Assembly (NCBI RefSeq): GCF_015694425.1
Contig: NZ_JADQDN010000003.1
Location: 62,001 to 126,000, forward strand
Length of the DNA: 64,000 bases
Direction: 5' to 3'
Source: Microvirga terrestris
Lineage (GTDB): Bacteria > Pseudomonadota > Alphaproteobacteria > Rhizobiales > Beijerinckiaceae
Below the pieces are notes generated by a model. That model was not told the DNA's origin, ran no database searches, and saw only the letters and a program-made list of their open reading frames with translations. This document shows, in pieces, positions 17,178 to 26,290 of the stretch (position 1 is the stretch's first letter; every line of letters begins with the position of its first letter). The position numbers were made by a program, and so were the translations under genes.

Positions 17178-18734
17178 TTACTGGAAGAGCTTCAGGATCA
17201 TCTGGCTGTTCTGGTTCGCCATCGAGAGAGCCTGCACGCCGAGCTGCTGCTGGGTCTGCAGAGCCTGGTTGCGGGTCGACACCTCGTTCATGTCGGCATC
17301 GACGAAGGCGCTGACGCCGGCGGTGAGCGAGTCAGAAAGGACACCGATGAAATCTTCCTGGCTCTCGATCAGGGCCTTGTTGGCGCCGAGCATCGACATG
17401 CCTTCGGTGATCTTGTTGATGGCCTCATCGACCGACTTCAGAGCGTTGGCGACAGAAGTACCGCTACCGGCCTTGGCAGCAGTCGCCTTGACGGCACCTT
17501 CCTCAGAGGTCGCAGCAGTCATGCTGACCTGAACGTTCTTACCCATGACGCCAGCACCAGGTGCCGGAGCAGCGAAGGTGATGACGTTAGCAGCTTCAGA
17601 GACCGAACCAGCTCCCCATGCGGTGTTGAGGCTCGCCGCGAGGATCGTCGCAGTGGTATCGCCACCAGCAACGGTGTAGCTCTTCTCCTCGCCGCCTTCG
17701 ACGCGGAAGCGGATAACAGAGCCAGCAGCGGGAAGGCTGCCTGCAGCCGAGAAGTCGAAGGTCTGAGCTCCAGCGGTACCGACAGCGGCCGCAGTTGTCG
17801 TCTTCGGAGCGGCAACGCCATTGTAGTACCCGCCGACGACATTCGAACCGTCTACCTTGGAAGACAGAACGAGACGATCGACTTCCTTGAAGACGCCAGT
17901 GGTCACTTCTTCGCGAGCCGTAACCTTGCGTGCTTCGACAAGGGTGTTCAGCGTCGAGTCCTTGTTGATGGCTTCGACCAGATCATCCATGTCGTTCATG
18001 GTCTTGTCGACCACGAAGGTCTGCTCGTTGCCGGTTCCGACCGAGAAGCGGATCACGTCGCCAGCCGTCACCGTGCTCGTGCCGGTTCCGACTCCCGTGC
18101 CACCGAAGGTGCCAGTCTTCAGCGTGAAGCTCAGCGTGGAAGCTTGTGCGGCATCCGAGATGTCGATGTCGTCGACGGCGACGCCAGACGTTCCAGCCGT
18201 ACCAAGGATGTCTGCACCACCGGTGGTCTTGGCGAACAGGTTGATCTTGCTGGTGTCGATGTCGAGGAACTTGAGCTCCTTTGCCTGGCCATCGTAGGAG
18301 GTCACGAGCTTGACGGTTTCACCATCGGCCTTCAGCCAGTTCTGGCCGTTGAAAGTCGCCGAGGCCGCAATGCTCTTCAGGCCTTCGATCGAGCTCTTCA
18401 GCTCGGTCTGGATCGCCTTGAGGTCAGCACCCGGGTTGGAGCCGGCAGCCAGCTTCGTCTTCATGGTATTAAGGAAGCCGAGGCTCTTCTCCATGGCGCC
18501 GGAGAAGGTGTTGATCATCTCCTTCGACTGCTTGAGGGAGTCCTTCACCGCGCCGAGAGCGCCGTTGTCGGACTTCATCTTCGTCGAGATCGACCAGTAG
18601 GACGCGTTGTGCGAGGCCTCGCCGACGCGCAGACCGGTGGAGATCTGGTTCTGGTTCTTGTTCATAGCCGTCTGGGTCGCCTTCAGCGACTGCAGGGCAG
18701 TGATGGCGGAGAGGTTCGTGTTAATCGAAGACAT
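17178..18734 (-). CDS. fliC: Flagellin
   Basis: This 518-aa filament subunit is the only flagellin in the window. The conserved ends are clear: MSSINTNLSAITALQSLKAT at the N-terminus, with ISTGLRV and FNGQNWL, and QALSMANQNSQMILKLFQ at the C-terminus (D0/D1 coiled-coil regions). The variable middle holds two related beta segments: residues ~223-293 (AGDVIRFSVGTGNEQTF, with EAIN) and ~335-395 (AGSVIRFRVEGGEEKSY). They resemble the Flagellin_IN motif and insertions in FlgL and FlgE of this locus. It has its own leader and terminator. FlbT and FlaF encoded nearby are known post-transcriptional regulators of flagellin. Confidence 0.97.
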   Translation of the reverse strand: MSSINTNLSAITALQSLKATQTAMNKNQNQISTGLRVGEASHNASYWSISTKMKSDNGALGAVKDSLKQSKEMINTFSGAMEKSLGFLNTMKTKLAAGSNPGADLKAIQTELKSSIEGLKSIAASATFNGQNWLKADGETVKLVTSYDGQAKELKFLDIDTSKINLFAKTTGGADILGTAGTSGVAVDDIDISDAAQASTLSFTLKTGTFGGTGVGTGTSTVTAGDVIRFSVGTGNEQTFVVDKTMNDMDDLVEAINKDSTLNTLVEARKVTAREEVTTGVFKEVDRLVLSSKVDGSNVVGGYYNGVAAPKTTTAAAVGTAGAQTFDFSAAGSLPAAGSVIRFRVEGGEEKSYTVAGGDTTATILAASLNTAWGAGSVSEAANVITFAAPAPGAGVMGKNVQVSMTAATSEEGAVKATAAKAGSGTSVANALKSVDEAINKITEGMSMLGANKALIESQEDFIGVLSDSLTAGVSAFVDADMNEVSTRNQALQTQQQLGVQALSMANQNSQMILKLFQ

Positions 18735-18793
18735 GTGCTTCTTCCTTGAATGATGTGATTGTTCAGGGAATGTCGGGATCTAACCGACCCAGC

Positions 18794-18882
18794 GGAGTGG
18801 CTTCATGCCTCGAGAGAATTCTCGATCCGCTGCTCACATGACATCCGGGCTTTTACCGGCAAAATGGAGTGGCATCATGCCT
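18794..18882. repeat. Two direct repeats in the flagellin leader
   Basis: GGAGTGGCTTCATGCCT (18794-18810) and GGAGTGGCATCATGCCT (18866-18882) differ at one base and lie 72 bp apart. They sit in the ~220-nt 5' leader predicted for flagellin mRNA. The core GGCATGATGCC of the second copy is self-complementary. They could be target sites for FlbT or for a DNA-binding regulator (inference). Confidence 0.55.
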
Positions 18883-18963
18883 GGCCTCCTTGCGAAGGCG
18901 TACCATAGTGCTTTCTCTGCACCTAGAGAGCTTGCGATCTCCGTCTGCGGTGCTTGCAGTTCT

Positions 18964-18992
18964 TGTCTACCAACCCCCTCCTCTAGCGTCAA
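18964..18992 (-). promoter_or_regulatory. Candidate flagellin promoter
   Basis: On the minus strand, TTGACG (18987-18992) and TAGACA (18964-18969) are separated by 17 bases, a sigma-70-like layout with a weak -10. It would give a leader of about 220 nt before the flagellin ATG at 18734. I found no convincing sigma-54 or sigma-28 site in the same region. Confidence 0.35.
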
Positions 18993-19062
18993 GCAATAAG
19001 ATCGAAGTCGGAGCAGAATTTTTCCTGTTAATCTTTTATTAACTATGAAGAACAGGCATGTT

Positions 19063-19098
19063 TACTATTCGAAGACACCAGTCGGACGCCGAATAGTA
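19063..19098. repeat. 9-bp inverted repeat between cheR and flagellin
   Basis: TACTATTCG (19063-19071) and CGAATAGTA (19090-19098) form a perfect inverted repeat with an 18-base spacer. It is 47 bp past the cheR stop and ~70 bp upstream of the candidate flagellin -35. It may end the long leftward flagellar/che transcript or bind a regulator; no T-run follows. Confidence 0.4.
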
Positions 19099-19144
19099 TC
19101 TTTGCGAGACCAATATCTACAGCCATCGCGTTCTCACGGCGCAT

Positions 19145-19996
19145 TTACCGTCCGCCGACGGCGAACATCTTTGGCGCGAGGCTTGAACCGTTCTTTGAAT
19201 ACAAGCCGCGATGAGCTGGATCGAGCGTCAGCGCGTCGGTCACGCCGAGCACCGTCTCGGAAGCGCCGAGCAGCAGGGAGCCATCGGGCACCATGACGTT
19301 CGCGATCCGGCGCAGCACATCGGCCTTCAGGTTAGGGTCGAAATAGATCAGCACGTTGCGGCAATAGACGATGTCGAACTGACCCAGGCGATTGAAGTCC
19401 TCGATCAGGTTCAGGTAGCGGTAATCCACCATCGCGCGGATCTCGGGCGAGATCTGCCACTGGTCGCCAACCTGCGTGAAGTATTTGACCAGCAGGCGAA
19501 TCGGCAGGCCACGCTGCACTTCGAACTGATTGTAGAATCCTGCCTTCGCCTTCTCCAGAACCTCGGTGGAGATGTCCGACGCCACGATCTCGATGTGCCA
19601 GCCCGGCATGCGAGGCAAAGCCTCCTTGAGCAGCATGGCGAGCGAATACGGCTCCTGGCCGGTCGAGGCCGCGGCGCACCAGATCCGCAGCCGGCGGGTC
19701 GATGCGCGCTCCTTCAGGTATTTCGGCAGCAGGACGTCCTGGAACAGGTCGAACGGTGCCTTGTCCCGGAAGAAGAAGGTTTCGTTCGTGGTCATTGCCT
19801 CGATAGTCGCCTTCTCCAGGGCGATCGAGCGCCCTGCCCTGATCTCGCGCACCAGATGCGACAGACTATCGATCTTGAAGCGCGTACAGACTGACGAGAG
19901 GCGGCTCTCGACGAGATATCGCTTGTCCGGGGACAGCGCCAAGCCCGAGCGGGCTTTGAGAAAGACGCGCAGGGCGTCGAATTCGGCCTCGGTCAT
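19145..19996 (-). CDS. cheR: CheR, chemoreceptor glutamate methyltransferase
   Basis: This 283-aa enzyme transfers methyl groups from S-adenosylmethionine to chemoreceptor glutamates. It has an N-terminal helical domain with MTTNETFFFRD, the SAM-binding core (RIWCAAASTGQEPYSLAM, about 103-121) and YCRNVLIYFD near 214. Its start overlaps the cheB stop by four bases (ATGA), so the two are translationally coupled. No TPR extension is seen. It is the last gene of the long leftward run that starts at flgE. Confidence 0.96.
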   Translation of the reverse strand: MTEAEFDALRVFLKARSGLALSPDKRYLVESRLSSVCTRFKIDSLSHLVREIRAGRSIALEKATIEAMTTNETFFFRDKAPFDLFQDVLLPKYLKERASTRRLRIWCAAASTGQEPYSLAMLLKEALPRMPGWHIEIVASDISTEVLEKAKAGFYNQFEVQRGLPIRLLVKYFTQVGDQWQISPEIRAMVDYRYLNLIEDFNRLGQFDIVYCRNVLIYFDPNLKADVLRRIANVMVPDGSLLLGASETVLGVTDALTLDPAHRGLYSKNGSSLAPKMFAVGGR

Positions 19997-21108
19997 TTCG
20001 AAGATCCAGTGATGTGGCCCTTCAAAGAGCGGCCGATGGATTCCAAGGGAAGGATCTCGTGGGCCAGTCCGGCCTTAACGATACTGCCCGGCATTCCCCA
20101 GACGATGCTCGTGGCTTCGTCCTGGGCGATGATCGTCGCGCCTGCCTTCGTGAGGTGGCGCGCGCCGTGCGTTCCGTCCGATCCCATGCCCGTGAGCACA
20201 GCCGCAATGGCGGAGGCGCCGAACACGCCCGCCGCTTCCCGGAAGAGCACGTCCACGGCGGGACGGCAGAAATTCTCGGGCGGTCCGTCATTGAGCCGGA
20301 TGACGGCTTTGCTGCCTGAAGAGACCACGCCCATGTGCCGGCCACCAGGGGCAACGAGGATTGTTCCGGGGCTGACGGCGTCACCATCCCTGGCTTCCCG
20401 GGCCGGAACGGAGAGGAGGGACTGCAGGTGCTCGGCGAAGACCGCCGTGAACATCGCGGGCATGTGCTGCACGATCAGCACGGGGATGCTCGAAAGGGCT
20501 GGCTTGAGGTCGAGCAGGACCCGTTCGACCGCACGAGGACCGCCGGTTGAGGACCCGATCAGCAGGCATTGCGGCCTTACAGTGCCGGGCTTCACAGCCG
20601 TTGAAACGGCTGGTGCCGGCATGACGGAGAGAGCCGGCGCCGACACTCTCACATGGCGGCTCTTAGCCTCTCCCAGGGCACGCAGTTTCGCAATGAGGTC
20701 GCGCTGGAAGTCGGCCGCAGCTCCTGCCGCACGGGCACTTTCCGGCTTTGCAAGGTAGTCAACGGCCCCCAGGGAGAGGCACTTCAGTGAAATCTCGGCA
20801 TTTCTCTGCGTGAGAGTCGAGATGACGATGACCTTGCTCGTCGGCTGAACCTTGAGGATCATGGGAAGAGCCGCGAGTCCATCGACCTCCGGCATCTCGA
20901 TATCGAGCAGGATGATCTCCGGCTTGGACCGTTCGGCGGCATCCACCGCCATGCGCCCGTTGGATGCCGTCGCGACGATCTCGAAACCACCAGCCTCGGT
21001 CAGCCAGCGCGCAATCATCCCGCGGATGACGGCGCTGTCGTCCACGATCATGACGCGGGTGGGCCTGCTCTGAGCGGGACCGGGTTGAATGACGGGAGCA
21101 ATCGACAT
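19993..21108 (-). CDS. cheB: CheB, receptor methylesterase/deamidase with receiver
   Basis: This 371-aa two-domain adaptation enzyme has an N-terminal receiver (RVMIVDDSAVIRGM, phosphoacceptor Asp in ILLDIEMPEVDG) and a C-terminal esterase with the catalytic triad Ser (LIGSSTGGPRA), His (VQHMPAMFTAVFAEHL) and Asp (LTGMGSDGTHG). A Pro/Ala-rich linker joins them. The ATG at 21108 lies four bases after the cheY stop; the frame is open to 21165 but that part overlaps cheY. It works opposite CheR, activated by CheA phosphorylation. Confidence 0.96.
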   Translation of the reverse strand: MSIAPVIQPGPAQSRPTRVMIVDDSAVIRGMIARWLTEAGGFEIVATASNGRMAVDAAERSKPEIILLDIEMPEVDGLAALPMILKVQPTSKVIVISTLTQRNAEISLKCLSLGAVDYLAKPESARAAGAAADFQRDLIAKLRALGEAKSRHVRVSAPALSVMPAPAVSTAVKPGTVRPQCLLIGSSTGGPRAVERVLLDLKPALSSIPVLIVQHMPAMFTAVFAEHLQSLLSVPAREARDGDAVSPGTILVAPGGRHMGVVSSGSKAVIRLNDGPPENFCRPAVDVLFREAAGVFGASAIAAVLTGMGSDGTHGARHLTKAGATIIAQDEATSIVWGMPGSIVKAGLAHEILPLESIGRSLKGHITGSSK

Positions 21109-21112
21109 GATG

Positions 21113-21496
21113 TCACGCTGAATGGGAGACGGGAAGAACACCAAGTTCTTGGAACTTGGCTGCAAGGATGTCCCGGTCGAACGGTTTCATGATGTACTCG
21201 TCCGCCCCGGCATCCAAAGCACGCGTGATATAATCGATGTCGTTCTCCGTCGTGCAGAACACAACCTTCGGGGTTTGTCCTTCCGGCGTTGCACGCAGAT
21301 GCTTGAGGAAGCTGTACCCGTCCATCACGGGCATGTTCCAGTCCAGGAGGATCACGTCAGGCATCTCTGCCCTGCACGCCTGCAATCCCACCTCACCGTT
21401 CTCGGCCTCGGCTACACGGAAGGATAGTCCTTCGGCGATCTCGCGGGAGACTTTTCGTATGACGCGCGAGTCATCAATGATCAGGCAATAGCTCAT
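21113..21496 (-). CDS. cheY: CheY-type chemotaxis response regulator
   Basis: This 127-aa lone receiver has pocket LIIDDSRVIRK, phosphoacceptor Asp in ILLDWNMPVMDGYS, switch Thr in VVFCTTEND and Lys in YIMKPFD. It lies directly before cheB and cheR and so is a chemotaxis CheY acting at the motor switch or as a phosphate sink. A second cheY (60712-61095) sits in the cheA operon; which one controls the motor cannot be told from sequence. Confidence 0.92.
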   Translation of the reverse strand: MSYCLIIDDSRVIRKVSREIAEGLSFRVAEAENGEVGLQACRAEMPDVILLDWNMPVMDGYSFLKHLRATPEGQTPKVVFCTTENDIDYITRALDAGADEYIMKPFDRDILAAKFQELGVLPVSHSA

Positions 21497-21547
21497 ATAA
21501 AAATTTCCTGTTCCTGGCGATCCAGCTCGTGGCGGAGCGTAGACCCG

Positions 21548-21997
21548 CTAGGAGCGAATGGCTGACTTGTCGACGAAGTTGAAATTCTCGACCAGGATTT
21601 CCTTGACGATCTCGGCACCCAGGCGTTTGTTGATTTTGTCGCGAACGTTGCCGATCATCCCATTGACGTTGTACCGGGACAGCTTCCTGAAATCGAGTGT
21701 CTCGTCGGCGTAGACATATCGGAAGACCTCATCCTGGATAAATGCTTCCGGTGGGACCGAGATTTCCCGCAATGTCTTAGCGTCGGCCGTGAAGACCAAG
21801 TTGGCGATCACGTATCCTTGGACGGCTCCCTCGGCGATGACCGGAATGTTCATGGGCGGCAGCTTCTTGTACTGCAGGCCCTCATAGCTCCCCTTGTCCT
21901 CGACGGGGGCTTTTCCGACGGTCCATGTGACCGCCGCGTAGCACGAAGCCAGCGTGACGGCGCAGACCCAGAAACCCGCCATGACGTTCTTGATCAT
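21548..21997 (-). CDS. FliL-like membrane protein of the flagellar cluster
   Basis: This 149-aa protein has one N-terminal membrane segment (about 6-27) and a periplasmic part. It ends in a pattern seen in FliL-type proteins, RDKINKRLGAEIVKEILVEN. A separate, more typical FliL is encoded at 47991-48500, so this would be a second, divergent member. It sits between cheY and a FlgN-like chaperone gene and overlaps the latter by four bases (ATGA). Family assignment is tentative; location at the motor or stator is inferred. Confidence 0.6.
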   Translation of the reverse strand: MIKNVMAGFWVCAVTLASCYAAVTWTVGKAPVEDKGSYEGLQYKKLPPMNIPVIAEGAVQGYVIANLVFTADAKTLREISVPPEAFIQDEVFRYVYADETLDFRKLSRYNVNGMIGNVRDKINKRLGAEIVKEILVENFNFVDKSAIRS

Positions 21998-22338
21998 GTG
22001 CCGTAACCAGCCTTGGCGACATGAGCCGAATAGGTGCTGTCGGACTCAGCCTTCTGGATCGCTGTCGAGATAATGCTTGCAACCTCCTGAACGGCATGCA
22101 TGTGACGCCTGAGAATGTCCTGGTTCTGCTCGATCTTGCCCTGCAGGTTCTGGAGGCGCTTGGTGGCATTGGGATCCAGAGCGCTGATCTCGGCTGTCCG
22201 GACGATCCGGCTGATCTCGAGGAGGCACTGGCTCTTGCGACGGTTGAACTCATCCAGGTTGGAGAGATCCCGTGCCAGGAGCGCCGATGTTTCCATGTCA
22301 AGCGTCTCTTCAAGGCGATCTAGCGATTTCATCAGCAT
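21994..22338 (-). CDS. FlgN-like export chaperone
   Basis: This 114-aa, fully helical soluble protein has the form of FlgN (chaperone for hook-junction proteins FlgK and FlgL): a long helix rich in Leu/Glu/Arg, LLARDLSNLDEFNRRKSQ, then LQGKIEQNQDILRRHMHAV. Both likely clients are encoded upstream in the same run. The start at 22338 has GAGGAG upstream. Sequence identity in this family is low, so the call rests on length, helix pattern and position. Confidence 0.6.
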   Translation of the reverse strand: MLMKSLDRLEETLDMETSALLARDLSNLDEFNRRKSQCLLEISRIVRTAEISALDPNATKRLQNLQGKIEQNQDILRRHMHAVQEVASIISTAIQKAESDSTYSAHVAKAGYGT

Positions 22339-22378
22339 AGGCTTGCTCCTCTGTTCGAATGATCTTTCGCAGCCGACC

Positions 22379-22882
22379 CTATACCTTGCCGAGCAGGGTG
22401 TTCAGCGGATGGCTTGGCACCTGCGGCGCGCCCGCAGAGGGACCGTGCTTGCGGGCGTTCAGGAGCCTGTTCGCAATGCCGATGCCCCCGGCCTTCGAGA
22501 GCTGCCCGCCGATCTGTTCTGCCAGCATGGATTTCCAGATCGAGCCCGCATTGCCCTTGCCATAGGTATTCTCAGCATCCCTTGGCAGCATCGATTCGAC
22601 GAAGGTTTGCAGAATGTAAGCCTCGAATTCCTGATGGGCCTTACGCACCTTGTCGGCATTCGCAGTCTCGGCATCGTTGCGCAGTGAGTTGCGGATAGAA
22701 TAGATGTCAGCGCCGGGCATCATGAGAGGCCTGTCGGCGGCTTCCTTCACAGCATCGTCAAAGCTTGCGCCCTCGGCCGGCGAAGCGCCTTCCATGAGCT
22801 TGCGAGAGGCAGCCTGGAGACGGGTTGGATCCGCCGCTCTTGCGACATCGTTGATAATATCTGAGGGCGGGCTGATCGCCAT
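22379..22882 (-). CDS. cheL: CheL / FlgJ-type rod-binding protein
   Basis: This 167-aa protein carries the rod-binding domain found at the N-terminus of FlgJ: FEAYILQTFVESMLP, then GSIWKSMLAEQIGGQLSKAG. It has no peptidoglycan hydrolase domain, as in Caulobacter CheL. It would act as a rod cap or assembly scaffold in the periplasm. The missing hydrolase function could be supplied by the lytic transglycosylase encoded at 40318-40944 (inference). Confidence 0.82.
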   Translation of the reverse strand: MAISPPSDIINDVARAADPTRLQAASRKLMEGASPAEGASFDDAVKEAADRPLMMPGADIYSIRNSLRNDAETANADKVRKAHQEFEAYILQTFVESMLPRDAENTYGKGNAGSIWKSMLAEQIGGQLSKAGGIGIANRLLNARKHGPSAGAPQVPSHPLNTLLGKV

Positions 22883-22929
22883 CGCGTCACTCTCGGTTCT
22901 TGTGTTCGGCCCTTTCTACATCGGCTAGC

Positions 22930-23328
22930 TTACGGGAAGCTTGCGCTGCCGCCCTTGGCCAGCGTCTCAAGGATCGAGACGAGATCCTTCTTCTCGGATT
23001 CGCGCCGGCTTTGATCTCTCAGGTTCGTCAGCATCTTTTCCGTGCGCTTGGCCTGCATGGCTTTCTCGAGAGCAACGCCTTTCTGGGCGACCTTCGCTTT
23101 CTCGACCTGATCTTCTTGCGTCGACAGAGTCTGCAATCGCTTGGCGGCCACGTCCACGAACAGGCCGTGGAGCGTGTCGTGATCGTTCATCGAGTGAATG
23201 ATCGCCTCCTGCGACGCCCTCAGCTCTGCGGCTTCCCTCTCCAGGAGCGAGACTTTCAACTCGGCTTCCTGCTTGAGGCGCTCCTGGACCTTCAGGATGC
23301 GATCGATCTTTCGAATGCGCTGCTTCAT
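22930..23328 (-). CDS. fliJ: FliJ-like coiled-coil export protein
   Basis: This 132-aa protein is predicted to be a long antiparallel coiled coil (Lys/Glu/Ala-rich; starts RIRKIDRILKVQERLKQEAE). That fits FliJ, which joins the FliI ATPase to FlhA in the export gate. It lies six bases after fliR, next to export genes. FliJ proteins diverge strongly, so the name depends on form and position. Confidence 0.65.
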   Translation of the reverse strand: MKQRIRKIDRILKVQERLKQEAELKVSLLEREAAELRASQEAIIHSMNDHDTLHGLFVDVAAKRLQTLSTQEDQVEKAKVAQKGVALEKAMQAKRTEKMLTNLRDQSRRESEKKDLVSILETLAKGGSASFP

Positions 23329-23333
23329 GCCGA

Positions 23334-24089
23334 CTAACCGTTTCGAAGCCAGGAGGAGAACGCGTCCATGAAGAGAAGGACATAGTCATGAGCGGCGAAG
23401 TACATGATGAACAGGCCACCGAGCATGATGAAGGGTGTTGCCAGGAAGTAGACCGGGATCTGCGGCGTCAGCTTGTTGGTGAGCCCCACGGCCAAATTGA
23501 CGATAACAGAATAGAGAATGAAAGGGCTGCTGATCCTGAGGGCCAGCACGAAGGCTGCGGCGATCTGGTCCACGAGCTGAGTCAAGGACAGGCGTGCGCC
23601 AAGTCCCTCGCCTATCGGCAATCGCGTATAGGATTCCACCAGTCCGCGATAGAGCTCCCAGTGCATGTCAGAGAAGAACAGGATCGCAGTTGCTGCCATC
23701 ATGATGAAAGTGCTGATGGGCGGGAGAGGCTCCGTCTCGTCGATAGGTGTCCCTGGCATGCCGCCGAGGCCTAACGCCATGGCGACCGCGCTCAGCATCG
23801 TCTGCAGCGCCAGAAAGTAGACCCGGCCCAGAAGCCCGATCAGAAGGCCGGTCAGCAATTCAGAAGCGATCGAGACGAGCATCGTGGCGGGCACAAGCGC
23901 CGTCACCCCGTCGCGCAGCTTTGTGAGCAGAACCGGAGACAACGCGAGGCTCGTCGTCAAAGCGATGAACAGGCGAATCTGGAGCGGGATCCGGAAGCTT
24001 GAGAAACCGGGGGCGATGAGCAGGCAGCCGCCGACACGGCAGAAGATCAGGAAGATCCCGAGCAGGATCTCGGAAGAGGCCTGGGTCAC
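23334..24089 (-). CDS. fliR: FliR, flagellar export gate protein
   Basis: This 251-aa protein is a membrane component of the type III export gate with FliP and FliQ. Multiple hydrophobic segments and family motifs are visible ([14 protein letters not shown], then [19 protein letters not shown] and [11 protein letters not shown]). The start codon is GTG at 24089, overlapping the flhA stop (GTGA). Confidence 0.94.
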   Translation of the reverse strand: MTQASSEILLGIFLIFCRVGGCLLIAPGFSSFRIPLQIRLFIALTTSLALSPVLLTKLRDGVTALVPATMLVSIASELLTGLLIGLLGRVYFLALQTMLSAVAMALGLGGMPGTPIDETEPLPPISTFIMMAATAILFFSDMHWELYRGLVESYTRLPIGEGLGARLSLTQLVDQIAAAFVLALRISSPFILYSVIVNLAVGLTNKLTPQIPVYFLATPFIMLGGLFIMYFAAHDYVLLFMDAFSSWLRNG

Positions 24090-26161
24090 GAGATCGTACC
24101 GAGGGCGTTGACCTCCACGCCGCGCGCGATCTCCAGATGGGACAGGACGGGCAGCGAGGAGAACATGCGCTCGATGATCATCCGAACATAGGGGCGAGCA
24201 TCCGGCGCCGTCACGATGGCGAAGCTCTGGACCTGTCCCATCCGGGCTTTAATCGCCTCGGAGGCCTCGGTGCCGAACTGTTCGACCAGACGCGGATCGA
24301 TATCGAACTCGACCACGTCACCCTTCGCATCCCGCTTCAGGCTCTGATGGAAGGCGATGTCCCACTTGTTGCCCAGACGCAGCACGTTGAGGGCTCCTCC
24401 CTCCGCCAGATCCCCGCAGATCTGCTGGGCGATGCGCACCCGAACATGCTCCACCAGCTGCTCGGCCCGCCGAGCATGCGGGGCGATCTCGGCGATCGCT
24501 TCGAGGATCAGACTGAGATTGCGGATCGAAACCCGCTCTGCCAGCAGGAGCTTGAGCACGGCCTGAAGGCCCGAATAGGAAATCTGTGAGGGGCAGATGT
24601 CGTCGAGCAACCGCTTGTATTCACTGTCCAGGCCATCCAAGAGATTGCGAACATCCTTGTATGAGAGAAGCTGCGGAAGGTTGTTGCGGATCACCTCGCT
24701 CAGGTGCGTGAGAAGGACAGAGGCTCCATCAACTGCCGTGAAGCCCTGCCTCTTGATCTCGTTCACATAAACATCGGAGATCCATAGGGACTTCATTCCG
24801 AAAGCAGGTTCACGAACCTCGTCGCCTGGCACGTCCGGCATTGGGCCGTCGCCGAGCACGACGAGAAGATCGCCTGGGCGGATTTCCTGCGTTGCCACCA
24901 CGGTCCCGTGAATCTTGATCTGATAGCTCTTCGGCGGGATCATCAGGCTATCGGAGAGCTTCACATCCGGCAGGACGAAGCCGTAATCCTGCGCGAATTT
25001 CTTGCGCATCTTGCTGACGCGGTGGGCGAGATCGCCATGTGAGCTTGCCAGATATGATGCGAGATGTTTGCCGAGGCACACCTCGATCTCCGCAAGCTTC
25101 AGGGATTCCTTCACCGAATCTCGGGACTCCAGCAGGTTCTTCTGCTGCTCCTCAGCGAGCTTGGTCTTGACCTTCGCTTCCTGATCGGCCCGTTGCTTCG
25201 GAATTGCATAGGCAATGAAGCCCATGCATCCGCCCAGCACGAGGAAGGGGATCATGGGGAGGCCAGGCATGATGGCGAACACGAGCATGAGGGCGGACGC
25301 CACCATCAAGGCTCGCGGATAAGCTCCCAGCTGATCGAGCACTGCCTGCTGGGCCTGCCCGCGCGTGCCGCCTTTCGAGACGAGAAGACCGGCCGCGAGA
25401 GAAACCACCAGGGCTGGAATCTGGCTGACGAGGCCGTCGCCCACGGAGAGCTGCGTGAACACGTCGGCCGCCTTGGACAGCGGCATCCCGTGCCGGGTCA
25501 CGCCGATGATGATCCCGCCGAAGATGTTGACCGCAATCGTGATCAGGCTTGCGACTGCCTCGCCGCGGACGAACTTGGAGGCACCGTCCATGGAGCCGAA
25601 GAAGGCGCTTTCCTCCTCGAGTTCCCGCCGGCGGTGCTGAGCTTCCTTCTCGTCGATCAGGCCGGCCGACAAATCCGCGTCGATCGCCATCTGCTTGCCT
25701 GGGATGGCATCGAGAGTGAAGCGGGCGCCGACCTCCGCGATTCGGGTCGCGCCCTTCGTGATGACCAGGAAGTTGACGGTGATGAGGATGATGAAGACGA
25801 CGATGCCGATGACGAAATCGCCGCTCATCACGAACTGGGAGAAGCCACTGATCACGTGCCCGGCCGCATCAATGCCCTTGTGGCCATCGGAAAGAATCAG
25901 GCGGGTCGACGCGATGCTGAGAGCAAGGCGCAACAGGGTCGCGATGAGGAGAACGGTTGGGAAGGCCGAGAATTCGAGAGGCTTCTGAATCCAGAGAGCC
26001 ACCATCAGGATCAGGACGGACATAGCGACCGAAAGGGCGAGACCCATGTCGATCAGCAGGGGAGGAATCGGCAGGAAGAGAATGGCCAGAATGGCGACCA
26101 CGCCACCGGCGAAAGCCAGATCCCTGCTGCGGCCCAGCGCTGTAGTTTGAACTGCTTCCAT
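24086..26161 (-). CDS. flhA: FlhA, flagellar export gate platform protein
   Basis: This 691-aa protein forms the cytoplasmic docking ring of the flagellar export apparatus. The N-terminal half has about eight membrane segments and the FHIPEP-type loop ([21 protein letters not shown]). The C-terminal ~340 residues are the cytosolic domain that binds chaperone-substrate complexes. Length is as expected. A nine-base inverted repeat sits immediately upstream of the ATG, its 3' arm touching the AGG of the ribosome site. It is translationally coupled to fliR. Confidence 0.97.
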   Translation of the reverse strand: MEAVQTTALGRSRDLAFAGGVVAILAILFLPIPPLLIDMGLALSVAMSVLILMVALWIQKPLEFSAFPTVLLIATLLRLALSIASTRLILSDGHKGIDAAGHVISGFSQFVMSGDFVIGIVVFIILITVNFLVITKGATRIAEVGARFTLDAIPGKQMAIDADLSAGLIDEKEAQHRRRELEEESAFFGSMDGASKFVRGEAVASLITIAVNIFGGIIIGVTRHGMPLSKAADVFTQLSVGDGLVSQIPALVVSLAAGLLVSKGGTRGQAQQAVLDQLGAYPRALMVASALMLVFAIMPGLPMIPFLVLGGCMGFIAYAIPKQRADQEAKVKTKLAEEQQKNLLESRDSVKESLKLAEIEVCLGKHLASYLASSHGDLAHRVSKMRKKFAQDYGFVLPDVKLSDSLMIPPKSYQIKIHGTVVATQEIRPGDLLVVLGDGPMPDVPGDEVREPAFGMKSLWISDVYVNEIKRQGFTAVDGASVLLTHLSEVIRNNLPQLLSYKDVRNLLDGLDSEYKRLLDDICPSQISYSGLQAVLKLLLAERVSIRNLSLILEAIAEIAPHARRAEQLVEHVRVRIAQQICGDLAEGGALNVLRLGNKWDIAFHQSLKRDAKGDVVEFDIDPRLVEQFGTEASEAIKARMGQVQSFAIVTAPDARPYVRMIIERMFSSLPVLSHLEIARGVEVNALGTIS

Positions 26162-26165
26162 GTGC

Positions 26166-26233
26166 CTGTCAGCTCACCGATTGAACGTTGAAGCTGACAG
26201 ATGCCCTATGAAGCTTGCGCGGAGGTCGCAAGC
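26166..26233. repeat. Two inverted repeats in the fliQ-flhA gap
   Basis: CTGTCAGCT (26166-26174) and AGCTGACAG (26192-26200) are a perfect 9-bp pair with a 17-base loop. GCTTGCG (26213-26219) and CGCAAGC (26227-26233) form a second 7-bp hairpin. In the mRNA the first would fold right in front of the flhA start codon and partly cover its ribosome site. This could set the flhA translation level or be an RNA-processing point. Confidence 0.5.
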
Positions 26234-26290
26234 CTTCCGGAACCGGGGAGCATATCGTCCTCGCTCCCTGCAGTGGTTCACCGGGCGTTG

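Noticed and set aside
17097..18749. 550-aa rightward open frame over the flagellin gene
   Set aside because: Antisense shadow of flagellin; composition is Asp/Arg/Leu/Gly-rich with no domain, typical of the complement of a GC-rich gene.
18900..19060. Sigma-54 or sigma-28 promoter for flagellin
   Set aside because: No GG-N10-GC pair with the right flanks and no TAAA/GCCGATAA-like pair was found; only a weak sigma-70-like site.
25064..26191. 375-aa rightward open frame over flhA
   Set aside because: Antisense shadow; extremely His/Asp/Gly-rich, no fold expected.
26213..26233. CTTGCGCGGAGG in the fliQ-flhA gap resembling the shared element
   Set aside because: It has an extra base in the core and is better explained as part of a 7-bp hairpin.
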